The notes under the pieces are model-generated. The model was not told the DNA's origin, searched no databases, and was given only the letters and a program-made list of their open reading frames with translations. Positions 55,848 through 64,000 of a stretch of 64,000 nt of DNA are shown here, piece by piece. The translations under genes were made by a program, and so were the position numbers. Origin of the DNA: Arthrobacter nitrophenolicus (GTDB taxonomy: Bacteria; Actinomycetota; Actinomycetes; Actinomycetales; Micrococcaceae); contig NZ_AOFD01000008.1 in assembly GCF_000332815.1 (NCBI RefSeq), forward strand, positions 41,088 to 105,087, given 5' to 3'. How positions within the stretch are numbered: the first letter of the stretch is position 1; each line of letters opens with the position of its first letter.

Positions 55848-57632
55848 ATGAGCCCCTTTCCCGCCAGCAGCTACGACAAATTTCCCACCGTCACCGTTCC
55901 AGGGCACCATCAGGCCTGGACCGGACACGCAGCCTGGCAGGAAGCGGCCCGTGCGGATAAGCCGGTGGTGGTGGACACCTACCCGGGCGTCCGGCTGGAT
56001 GAACTGAAAGCCTCTATTGCGGAAGCGCTGCCCGGCCACCGGATCCTGGATGTCGAGGACCTTGCCGCCCTGCCCATCGCGGACATCGACGCCCTGATCG
56101 CCGCCAACCTCCTCACGGACGACCGCGTCTTTGGCGTCCTGAGCCATCACACCCTTGCCGACTTCTACGACGCCGGAAGGCTTGCCGGCCTGGCAACCCG
56201 GGTGTCGGCGTCGGACGTTCCCGTGGTCCTGGTGGGCTGGGGAGCCGCCCTGGTGCCGCTGCCCGAGCGCACGCTGGTCCTCGCGGACATGGCGCGCTGG
56301 GAACTTCAGCAGCGCCAGCGAGCCGGGGCCCCGAACTGGCGCTGCCACAACACCAACGAGGACAACCTGCGCAAGTACAAGCGCAGCTTTTTCGTGGAAT
56401 GGCGGGTGGCGGACCGGCACAAGCGGCAGATGTTCCCCGCCGTCGACTACGTCCTGGACACCAACCGCAGCATCGCCGGGGCCACGCTGATCACGGGGGA
56501 GACGTTCCACCGCGGGATGGCCGCGGCCGCCGCGGCACCGTTCCGCGTGGTGCCGTTCTTCGATCCCGGCGTGTGGGGCGGGCAGTGGATGAAGAAGGTC
56601 ATCGGACTGGACGCGGAGGCGGACAACTACGCCTGGTGCTTCGACTGCGTTCCGGAGGAGAACAGCATCCTGCTGGACGTGGGCGGACAGGTGGTGGAAC
56701 TGCCATCCCTGAACGTGGTGTTCACCCAGCCCGCTGCGCTGCTGGGACCGCAGACCTTCGCCCGGTTCGGCGCTGAATTCCCCATCCGCTTCGACTTCCT
56801 GGACACCATGGGCGGCGGCAACCTCTCGCTGCAGGTCCATCCGCTCACGGACTACATCCAGGACCGGTTCGGCATGCATTACACGCAGGACGAGAGCTAC
56901 TACCTCCTGGACGCCGGCCCTGACGCGGTGGTGTACCTGGGGCTCAAATCCGGGACGGACCCGGCGGCCATGGTCAGGGCGCTGAAGGAAGCGTCCGACG
57001 GCGGCACGCACTTCCCGGCGGAGGATTACGTCAACGCCTTTCCGGCGCGCAAGCACGACCACTTCTCCATCCCGGCCGGCACGGTGCATGCGTCCGGCGC
57101 CAACTCGATGGTGCTGGAGATCTCGGCGACGCCCTACATCTTTACCTTCAAAATGTGGGACTGGGACCGGGTGGGACTGGACGGCAGGCCCCGGCCCATC
57201 CACGTGGACCACGCCAGCCGGAATATCCAGTGGGACCGCGACACGGTATGGGTGAAGGAGCAACTGCTGGACCAGGTGGAGGAGCTGGGCTCGGGCCCGG
57301 GCTGGACCGAGGAGCGGACAGGCCTGCACGAACTCGAGTTCATCGAGGTGCGGCGGCACTGGTTCACCGGCACCGTGGAACACCACACCCGCGGCACCGT
57401 CAATGTCCTCAACCTGGTGGAAGGCCCCGAAGCCGTGGTGGAGAGCCCGGATGGCCGCTTCGAGCCGTTCGTGGTGAACTACGCCGAAACCTTCATCATT
57501 CCCGCCGCCGTGGGTGCCTACACCATCCGCCCCCACGGTGCCGGGACAGGCCAGAAGCTGGCCACGGTGAAGGCCTACGTCCGCGGCACCGAAACGGACC
57601 TGCCCGCCAGGGTTGTCGGCCGGCCCGCCTGA
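55848..57632 (+). CDS. Large class I mannose-6-phosphate isomerase-like protein
   Basis: The 594-residue protein has a C-terminal cupin half with the phosphomannose isomerase metal motif (GGGNLSLQVHPLTDYIQDRFG), YYLLDAGPDAVVYLGLK and FSIPAGTVHASGANSMVLE. The N-terminal half (1-230) is not part of classical ManA: VVVDTYPGVRLDELKASIAEALPGH ... LVGWGAALVP ... KRSFFVEWRVADRHKR recalls a uridine-kinase-like fold but lacks a P-loop. It could interconvert mannose/fructose phosphates or a related aldose/ketose pair. GGAAG stands before ATG 55848. The original function of the N-terminal half is unknown. Confidence 0.75.
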   Translation: MSPFPASSYDKFPTVTVPGHHQAWTGHAAWQEAARADKPVVVDTYPGVRLDELKASIAEALPGHRILDVEDLAALPIADIDALIAANLLTDDRVFGVLSHHTLADFYDAGRLAGLATRVSASDVPVVLVGWGAALVPLPERTLVLADMARWELQQRQRAGAPNWRCHNTNEDNLRKYKRSFFVEWRVADRHKRQMFPAVDYVLDTNRSIAGATLITGETFHRGMAAAAAAPFRVVPFFDPGVWGGQWMKKVIGLDAEADNYAWCFDCVPEENSILLDVGGQVVELPSLNVVFTQPAALLGPQTFARFGAEFPIRFDFLDTMGGGNLSLQVHPLTDYIQDRFGMHYTQDESYYLLDAGPDAVVYLGLKSGTDPAAMVRALKEASDGGTHFPAEDYVNAFPARKHDHFSIPAGTVHASGANSMVLEISATPYIFTFKMWDWDRVGLDGRPRPIHVDHASRNIQWDRDTVWVKEQLLDQVEELGSGPGWTEERTGLHELEFIEVRRHWFTGTVEHHTRGTVNVLNLVEGPEAVVESPDGRFEPFVVNYAETFIIPAAVGAYTIRPHGAGTGQKLATVKAYVRGTETDLPARVVGRPA

Positions 57633-57641
57633 GGGCTGTGC

Positions 57642-58609
57642 CTAAGGTTCGGCCCGGACTTCCCTCCGAGCTGCCTGCCTCCGGCCGAACTCCCGGGTCC
57701 ACGCCCACCAGGCGGCCCCCACCAGCCCGGCTTCCTCGGACCGCGCAGCCTTCCGGAGCGGCAGCGCAGCCAGTTGCGGATGTACCGCCACCAGCCCCTG
57801 ACGGACCGCCGGTTCCACGATGTCCCAGGAGCCGGCCATGGAGCCTCCTACGATGAGGACCTCCGCACCGAACCGCAACAGAAACGGGCCCACGGCCTCG
57901 CCAAGGGCAGCAAAGGCGCGCCCAAGGACTGCCACGGCCACGGCGTCGCCGGCCCGGCACGCCTCCGCTATGGCTCGCACGTCCGGGGCGCCGGCGTCGG
58001 GCATCTCCGCAGCGTAGGCGCGGCGGATCGCCCGGCGGGAGACGGTCTCCTCAAGCGGGCGGCCCCGGTACTGCAGCAGGTAACAGCTGCCGTCCGGCGG
58101 CACGTCCGGCCCGGCCTTCACCGGAACACCGTCGGCAAGGAACGCCGAACCCACACCTGTTCCCAGCGTGAGGCACACGGCCCGGCGGCTGTCCCCGGCA
58201 GCACCCAGGGCCACCTCGCCGATGCCGAACGCGTCGGCGTCGTTAAGGAACCAGGCGCTCCTCATCGCGTCCTGCAGCCGTGACCGCAGCCCGGCCCTGA
58301 TATCCACGCCGCGGAGTTGGTCGAACTTGCCCACATGCTCATACAGGGCCACCCCGTTCGCATAGTCGAAGGGGCCGGGCAGCGCGACACCCCAGCAGCC
58401 GTCATGGCGAGCGCCGATGTCCCGTGCCGCGGCCGCCAGGCCATCCAGGAGGGTGTCCGCGGAAGCGTTCGCGTCAAGGCCGCGCCGCACCACGCTGTCC
58501 GGGACCACGGCCCACTGCTGTTCCCTATTGCCAGGCTGCTCACCAGGGCCGCCGTTACATGCGTGCCGCCGATCTCCAGTACCGGCGTTGGCTTGCCGCC
58601 GTTGTCCAC
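57642..58609 (-). pseudogene. ROK-family sugar kinase, apparent frameshift near 58541
   Basis: GTG 58609 (behind GGAGGGAG) starts VLEIGGTHVTAALV, the N-terminal phosphate loop of ROK kinases. One restored G continues it as EQPGNREQQWAVVPDSV to give 322 residues. Further motifs are GVALPGPFDYANGVA, FLNDADAFGIGE and LTLGTGVGSAFLADG with the catalytic Asp, then RFGAEVLIVGGSMAGSWD. It lacks a DNA-binding domain, unlike the ROK repressor at 49234. It probably phosphorylates a hexose released by the locus glycosidases. It is divergent from the dehydrogenase operon. Confidence 0.82.
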
Positions 58610-58748
58610 CTGTCTCCCTCCAAACCCTGCTGTCCGGCGTTTGGTAACAGCTGACGGTCCGCCGCAACCTCGGCCGCCAGGTGCACGGCCGGCTGTGCTG
58701 CGGGACCGAAAGCACGGGATAAACATACTGCAGTTTTTGTATAACAAC

Positions 58749-58769
58749 TAGGCACAAGTGGCTAGTGCT
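58749..58769. promoter_or_regulatory. Divergent promoter region with shared TAGGCACAAGT element
   Basis: TAGGCACAAGT (58749-58759) repeats the element at 50518. Here it lies inside ACTAG-N10-CTAGT and next to an A/T-rich stretch containing TTGTAT. It sits between the ROK kinase and the dehydrogenase genes. Confidence 0.4.
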
Positions 58770-58795
58770 TATGCTAATGTCAGATAGGTCACAGG

Positions 58796-59896
58796 ATGAC
58801 AGCCTCCACGAACCGAAGGACAAAACTGAAAGTGTCCCGCTTTCTCCGCATCGCCGCGCCCCGCAGCGTGGCTGTTGTTGACCAGCCGTCCATCCCCCTC
58901 GAACCCGGCCAGGCGAGGGTAAGCACCATCTACTCCGGCATCTCGGCCGGGACCGAGCTCACTGCCTACCGCGGCACCAATCCGTACCTCACCTCCGTGT
59001 GGGATCCGGCGTCGCGCCTCTTCCAGCCGGGCCGGGAAGCGCTGAACTATCCGCTGGATGGCTGGGGGTATTCCGAAGTAGGCGAGGTGGTGGAAGTTGC
59101 GCCACCGGCAGCGCCGGTGTCGGATGCCGCCGAATCGGACCCGCCCGTGAAGCCGGGCGATATCGTCTGGGGGATCTGGGGGCACCGGGATGAGGGCATC
59201 CTCGCCGCGGAGACCCTGCGCGGCCACGTCCTGCCGGATGGGATGGACCCCCTGGCCGGCGCGTTCGTCCGCGTGGGTGCCATCGCCCTGAGCGCCGTGC
59301 TCGCCGCGGACCTTGGCCCGGGTTCCACGGTGGCGATTTTCGGCCAGGGCGTCATCGGGCTGCTGGCCACCCGCTTTGCCGTCCTGAACGGGGCGGCCGT
59401 GATCGCCGTCGACGGCATCGAGAACCGGCGCGCGCACGCGCTGCAGTGGGGTGCCGGCCATGCCCTCAGCCCGTCACCGGAGCTCGCCGGGGACATCAGG
59501 CGGATCACCAGCGGAGCCGGCGTGGACGTGGCCATCGAGCTGAGCGGCAATTACCGCGCGCTGCACGAGGCAACCCGCACCGTGGGCGCGGACGGCACCG
59601 TCATCGCGGCCGGATTCTACCAGGGCGAGGCCACAGGCGTCCGCTTCGGCGAGGAGTTCCACCACAACCGTGTCCAACTGCTGGCCTCGCAGATCGGTTC
59701 CGTGCCCAACCGGCTCCGTTCCCGCTGGACCGTTCCGCGGCTGCAGCAGACGGTGGTGGACCACCTGGCCAAGGGGCTGGTGGACGCACCCTCCCTCGTC
59801 ACCCATACCTTTCCCCTGGCGGACGCCGCCAAAGCCTACGAACTACTGGACACGGACCCCCAGTCCGCGCTCCAGGTTGTATTGGAGTTCTCATGA
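58796..59896 (+). CDS. Medium-chain (MDR) zinc-type dehydrogenase
   Basis: The roughly 366-residue protein has an MDR catalytic domain (YSGISAGTELTAYRGTNPYL, GDIVWGIWGH) and a Rossmann domain (AAVIAVDGIENRR after VAIFGQGVIGLLA). The structural zinc cysteines of classical alcohol dehydrogenases are absent. It resembles oxidoreductases acting on sugars or inositols and may oxidise a sugar of this pathway. ATG 58796 is the longest start; GTG 58832 has GAAGGA upstream and may be the true one. Its stop overlaps the epimerase ATG. Confidence 0.82.
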   Translation: MTASTNRRTKLKVSRFLRIAAPRSVAVVDQPSIPLEPGQARVSTIYSGISAGTELTAYRGTNPYLTSVWDPASRLFQPGREALNYPLDGWGYSEVGEVVEVAPPAAPVSDAAESDPPVKPGDIVWGIWGHRDEGILAAETLRGHVLPDGMDPLAGAFVRVGAIALSAVLAADLGPGSTVAIFGQGVIGLLATRFAVLNGAAVIAVDGIENRRAHALQWGAGHALSPSPELAGDIRRITSGAGVDVAIELSGNYRALHEATRTVGADGTVIAAGFYQGEATGVRFGEEFHHNRVQLLASQIGSVPNRLRSRWTVPRLQQTVVDHLAKGLVDAPSLVTHTFPLADAAKAYELLDTDPQSALQVVLEFS

Positions 59897-60690
59897 CCGT
59901 CATCACCGTCCAGGAACAACACCTTCCAGGCGCCAGCCTTGAGGAGAAGTTCGACCACGCGCTGGAATGGGGTTTCGGCGGAATCGAGCTCCGCTCAGCC
60001 GGCAACCTCGAGTTCGAGGCGAGGCTCCCGGAGCTGCGCCGCGCCCGGGCTGCGGGTGTCGTGATGCCCACGGCCTGCGTGGAGATGTCCCACTTCATCG
60101 GCGCGTTCGACGACGAACTCCGGAAGGACGCTGTCGTGCAGCTGAAATCCCAGCTCAGCGTCATGGCCGAGATCGGCGGCCGCGGCGTCATGACCCCGGC
60201 CTCGTACGGCATGTTCTCCAGGCGGCTGCCCCCGTTCGTGCCGCCCAGGACCGAGGAGCAGGACACCGCCGTGCTGGTCGAGGCCCTGGCACACCTGGGC
60301 GGGCACGCGGCGTCGGAAGGCGTGGAGCTCTACCTGGAACCCCTCAACCGCTACGAGGACCACATGGTCAACCGGCTCGCTGACGGCGTCCGGCTCCTGA
60401 AGTTCGCCGGCCAGGACGCGGTGAAGCTGGCACCGGACACCTACCACATGAACATCGAGGAAAGTGATCCGGCGGAGGCGCTGCAGGAAGCGGCGGACTA
60501 TATCGGCCATGTCCAGGCCAGCGACTCCAACCGGCTGGAACCCGGGGCGGGCCACATCGACTGGGCACTGTTCGGGGCCACGCTGAAATCCATCGGCTAC
60601 CAGGGGACGGTGGCACTGGAGTCCAGGCTGTCCGGTCCCGCGGCCGAAGTCCTTCCCCGCGTTCCCTCGCTGCTGGGACGGTACCTGTGA
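59893..60690 (+). CDS. Sugar phosphate isomerase/epimerase-like TIM barrel
   Basis: The 265-residue protein has the AP-endonuclease-2-type barrel with metal ligands in ELYLEPLNRYEDH (Glu), KLAPDTYHMNIEE (Asp, His), HVQASDSNRLEPGAGHIDW (His) and VALESRL (Glu). Family members isomerise or epimerise ketoses and inositols. It is coupled by four-base overlaps to the dehydrogenase before and the glycosidase after, so all three act in one pathway. Confidence 0.87.
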   Translation: MTVITVQEQHLPGASLEEKFDHALEWGFGGIELRSAGNLEFEARLPELRRARAAGVVMPTACVEMSHFIGAFDDELRKDAVVQLKSQLSVMAEIGGRGVMTPASYGMFSRRLPPFVPPRTEEQDTAVLVEALAHLGGHAASEGVELYLEPLNRYEDHMVNRLADGVRLLKFAGQDAVKLAPDTYHMNIEESDPAEALQEAADYIGHVQASDSNRLEPGAGHIDWALFGATLKSIGYQGTVALESRLSGPAAEVLPRVPSLLGRYL

Positions 60691-62029
60691 GCGGCGGCCA
60701 CACCCGGGATGCCCGGATGGCTGCCCCGGACGGGCGCGGCGCGGACCCCCGCCGGATTGCCGCCCTCGGCACCGCCGTCCTGGAAGCCAACTGGCGCACC
60801 ACCCACACGGTTCCGGCGCCGGGACTGTATCCGCACCAGTGGAGCTGGGACTCCTCCTTCATCGCGGTAGGGCTGCGGCGCGTCTCGCCCCGCCGCGCAG
60901 GGCAGGAAATGGACGCGTTGTTTGCCGGGCAGTGGGACGACGGCCGCCTGCCCCAGATCGTCTTCGATCCGCACCGGGACCAGGATTACGCGCCGGGCGC
61001 GTCCTTCTGGCAGTCCACCAGCATCCCCGGCGCACCCAGGCACGCCGAGACGGCGGGCCTGGTCCAGCCGCCCAACCACGCCTGGGCGGTCTGGAAGATC
61101 CACCAGGCGGACCCCGCCGAATCACGCCGCCGGTCCTTCCTCGAACGGAGCTACCCCAAGCTGGTGCGCTGGCACGGCTACCTCACCGGCCGCCGGGACC
61201 GCCGCGGATCCGGGCTGGCCTGCATCGTCCACCCGTGGGAGTCGGGCACGGACAACTCCCCACTGTGGGACGACGTGATGGCACGAATCCCCGATGACTG
61301 CCGCACACCACTGAACCGGCCGGACCTGCAGCACGCCGACGCCGGAGAGCGCCCCAGCCAGAAGGAGTACGGCAAATACTTCTGGATGGCTGAACGCTAC
61401 CGGGACCACAGCTGCGACGACGAGGACCGGGACTACCCCTTCCTGATGGAGGACCCGCTCTTCAACACCCTCCTGGCGGTGTCAGAGCTGGCGCTCGCGG
61501 ATATTGCCGCGGAACTGGGGCTGCCCGCAGGAGTCCACCGCGAGCGCGCGCAGCGGACGGCGGAGGCGCTGGAGCAGCTGTATGTTCCGGAGCTCGGCTG
61601 CTACTCCGCGCGGGACGCCATCACCGGAGCCGTGGTGCGGAAGGCCACCGTCAACGGGCTGATGCCGCTGCTGCTTCCCGGCCAGGCCCATGCCGACGAA
61701 CTAATTGCCACCCTGAACGGACCGCGCTTCCTGGGCGGCGGCGCCTGATGGTGCCCAGCTACGACGCCACCGCGGAGGACCACAATCCGGCGCTGTACTG
61801 GCGCGGACCGGCGTGGTTCAACATGACCTGGCTGGTGGCCGAGGCCCTGGACCGGCTGGGACGGACCGGCCAGGCGGACTTCCTGCGCGGCAACATCGGC
61901 AAGCTCGCGGCGGAGCACGACTTTCCCGAATACGTCGACCCCTGGACGGGTGCGGCGCACGGCACCCGGAGCTTCAGCTGGACCGCGGCGCTGGCACTGG
62001 AAACCACCTATCAAAGGAGCGCCCTGTGA
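60687..62029 (+). pseudogene. Second MGH1-like glycoside hydrolase, apparent frameshift near 61745
   Basis: GTG 60687 overlaps the epimerase stop. Two frames join into 447 residues when one C is restored (LGGGA-LMVPSYDATAEDHNP). Motifs match the glucosylglycerate-hydrolase-like group: LYPHQWSWDSSFIAVGL, GRLPQIVFDP, IVHPWESGTDNSPLWDD, EYGKYFWMAERYRDH, LYWRGPAWFNMTWLV and FPEYVDPWTG. It is related to the glycosidase at 54020 but not a close copy. It ends overlapping the debranching-enzyme-like gene. Confidence 0.83.
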
Positions 62030-64000
62030 CCGCCACCGCACCTCCGTCCGCCGTCTCCGTCCTGGTGGCGCACGGCGCCATGATGCGCGGCGCCCCTGAT
62101 GGCAGCATCGGGCGCGCGCAGGCCGCCGCCCTCGGCACCGAGGGCCTCTACGTGGCGGACACCCGGCTGCTCTCACGCTGGATCCTGGAGATCGACCGGT
62201 CTGCCTTCTGGGAGGTCGGCAGCGTCTCGGAACCGGGCCGTCGGCGCATCGCCATGAGCCCCGCGGGCCGGCGGAACCAGACGCATGACCTCTTCGTCGT
62301 CCGGACCCAGGAGCTGGACGCGGGCGGCCTCACCGAGACCCTGGCCATCCGGAACCTCGGCCGGGAGCCCGTCACCGCACACCTGGTCCTGGGCGCCGGC
62401 ACCGACTTCGCGGACCAGTTCACGGTCCGCACGGACGGCAGGACCTTCGACCTTTCCGCGGCTGCCAGCAGCCTCACCGTGATCGACGACGGTTCCCTGA
62501 CTTTCGACTACACGCACACCCTCGCGGGCCGCACCTTTGAGGCAGGGGTCAGGGTCACGGCCAGCATTGCACCGTCGGTCCGCCGTGAGCCGGTGGCCGG
62601 GCGTTTCGTGGCTGCAACCTTGACCTGGGACCTTCCCCTGGAAGCCGGCGGGGAACAGGCGCTGACCATCACCGCCCTCGCCACCGCGCCGCTGCGGCCG
62701 AAGCCGGCAGCGCCGGAGCCCCGCGTGCCACGCCCCGGTTCGTCCGGAAAGCACGTCCCGCAGGGGAAGTCCGCGCAGCCCAAGGAGGACAGCGCGCTCA
62801 GGCGCCAAAGCCTCCGGGACCTGGATTCGCTGCTGATGCCCTGCCCGCTGCGGCCGGACCTGACCATCCCGGCCGCCGGCCTGCCCTGGTTCCTCACGTT
62901 CTTTGGCCGGGACTCGGTCCTGGCCTCGCTGCTGGCGCGGCAGGACCGCCCTGACCTGCTTCCGGACGTCCTCCGCGCCCTGGCCGCCACGCAGGGGACC
63001 GTCCATGACCCCGCCAGTGGAGCAGCCCGGCAAAATGGTGCACGAGCTGCGGGTCAGCGAGCTGGCGCAGCTGGGCGCCGTACCGTATGGCCGCTACTAC
63101 GGGACGGTGGATTCCACCCCGCTGTTCCTGATGGCGCTGGGCCGGGTGGACGATCCGCAGCTTCTCCGGGACATGGAACAGCCGGCGCGCGCGGCGGTGG
63201 AGTGGATGCTGGGTGACGGCGGCCTGCGGGACACCGGGTTCCTCCGCTACACCCCCGATCCCGGCGGGCTCCTGCACCAGGGCTGGAAGGACTCGCACGA
63301 CGCCGTGGCCGGGGCGGACGGCCGCGAACCTGTGGGTGCAATCGCCCTGGCCGAGGTGCAGGGGTACGCCTGGCGCGGCCTGCGGGAATGCTCCCGCCTC
63401 GCGGCCGAGGTCTGGGGCGACCCCGCCTGGGCAGGGCAGCTCCGGAGCCTCGCGGACAAGCTAAAGGTCCGTTTCCGGGTGGACTTCTGGATGCCGGAGC
63501 ATGACTTCCCGGCACTGGCGGTGGACGGCGAAGGCCGGCAGGTGGATGCGCTGGCGTCCAACGCCGGGCACCTGCTGTGGGCCGGGATCCTGTATCCGGA
63601 GGACGCCCGCGCAGTGGCGCTTCGGCTCCTGCGGCCCGACTTCTTTACCGGCTGGGGCATCCGGACCCTTGCCGAAGGGCAGCACAATTACCACCCGCTG
63701 TCCTACCACAACGGCTCCGTCTGGCCGCATGACACCATGCTGGCCGCCGAGGGCATGGCGTCCTACGGCCTGCGCGACCAGGCCGCCACCGTGGCGCGCG
63801 GCCTCCGCGACGCCGCAGCCTACTTCGGCAACACACTGCCGGAGCTGTTTGGCGGCTTCTCCAGGCAGGACTTTCCGGTTCCGGTGCAGTACCACCACGC
63901 CGGGTCCCCGCAGGCGTGGGCCGCCGCCGCGGGCCTGTCCGCGTGCCGGCTGGCGGGGGAGGGGACTCCGCGGACGGGCCAGCAGGCCGGGGAGAAGCGC
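62026..64000 (+). pseudogene. Amylo-alpha-1,6-glucosidase (GDE-type), 3' end beyond the window, apparent frameshift near 63012
   Basis: GTG 62026 follows AAAGGAG. The first part is a GDE_N_bis domain: AVSVLVAHGAMMRGAPDGSIG, LGTEGLYVADTRLLSRW. It then enters the barrel at LPWFLTFFGRDSVLASLLA. The frame shifts after GTVHDP; one restored C continues PVEQPGKMVHELRVSELAQL, and the second frame stays open to the end of the window, with LLHQGWKDSHDAV, EVQGYAWRGL and YHNGSVWPHDTML. Such enzymes hydrolyse alpha-1,6-glucosidic branches or related alpha-glucosides. There is no signal peptide. The C-terminus is cut by the window. Confidence 0.85.

Noticed and set aside
55182..57536. 784-codon open frame on the minus strand
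   Set aside because: Only the part from 55182 to 55754 is protein-like (SGNH hydrolase). The rest is antisense to the clearly coding isomerase-like gene and results from high G+C.

Overview
The window is about 64 kb of high-GC, densely coded DNA from an actinobacterium, most likely the Arthrobacter/Pseudarthrobacter group (Micrococcaceae). Markers are a BioB with the small auxiliary protein BsaP, DUF6318 and DUF6457 proteins, an Rpf-LysM protein, a TM0106-type RecB nuclease-helicase and two families of short dispersed palindromes. No rRNA, tRNA, CRISPR array, prophage or insertion sequence was found. The genus is inferred from gene content, not from a marker gene.

Layout. 1-6.9 kb: the 3' end of mcrC, a histidine kinase / response regulator / degenerate HPt set, a secreted GH26-like hydrolase, a Vsr endonuclease, a PPOX-fold flavoprotein, bsaP and bioB. 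7.1-17 kb: an NCS1 permease, a secreted pair (DUF6318 lipoprotein and PKD-like protein), an old-yellow-enzyme reductase, Tex, a ZIP transporter and a DUF2071 protein. 17.3-25.8 kb: a surface-polysaccharide operon with three GT2 glycosyltransferases, a flippase, a polymerase-like membrane protein, two small membrane proteins, an HPr-kinase-like protein and a calcineurin-like phosphoesterase. 25.9-36.7 kb: housekeeping and accessory genes (epimerase, MSMEG_6728-type protein, Rpf, adenosine/adenine deaminase, a winged-helix/X25 fusion, acylphosphatase, RecB-helicase). 36-42.6 kb: a GntR-controlled hexuronate/mannonate operon (MHS transporter, mannonate dehydratase, KDG kinase, fructuronate-reductase-like dehydrogenase, KDPG aldolase) that takes fructuronate/mannonate to pyruvate and glyceraldehyde-3-phosphate. 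42.9-49.1 kb: a small secreted protein, TerC, RecQ, and an FdhF/YdeP oxidoreductase with a DUF6457 neighbour. 49.2-64 kb: a glycoside-utilisation locus with a ROK repressor, an ABC importer without its ATPase, two MGH-type glycosidases, an amylo-1,6-glucosidase, an SGNH esterase, a phosphomannose-isomerase-like protein, a ROK kinase, an MDR dehydrogenase and a TIM-barrel epimerase.

A property of the whole window: at least 14 places in otherwise well-conserved genes need a small indel, nearly always one G or C missing from a short G/C run, to restore one continuous protein. This looks like a systematic sequencing or assembly error rather than gene decay. The affected genes are listed as pseudogenes with the apparent frameshift position, but they are probably intact in the organism.

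Most likely to repay study: the kinase/phosphatase pair in the polysaccharide operon, the 49-64 kb glycoside locus, and the winged-helix/X25 fusion protein.
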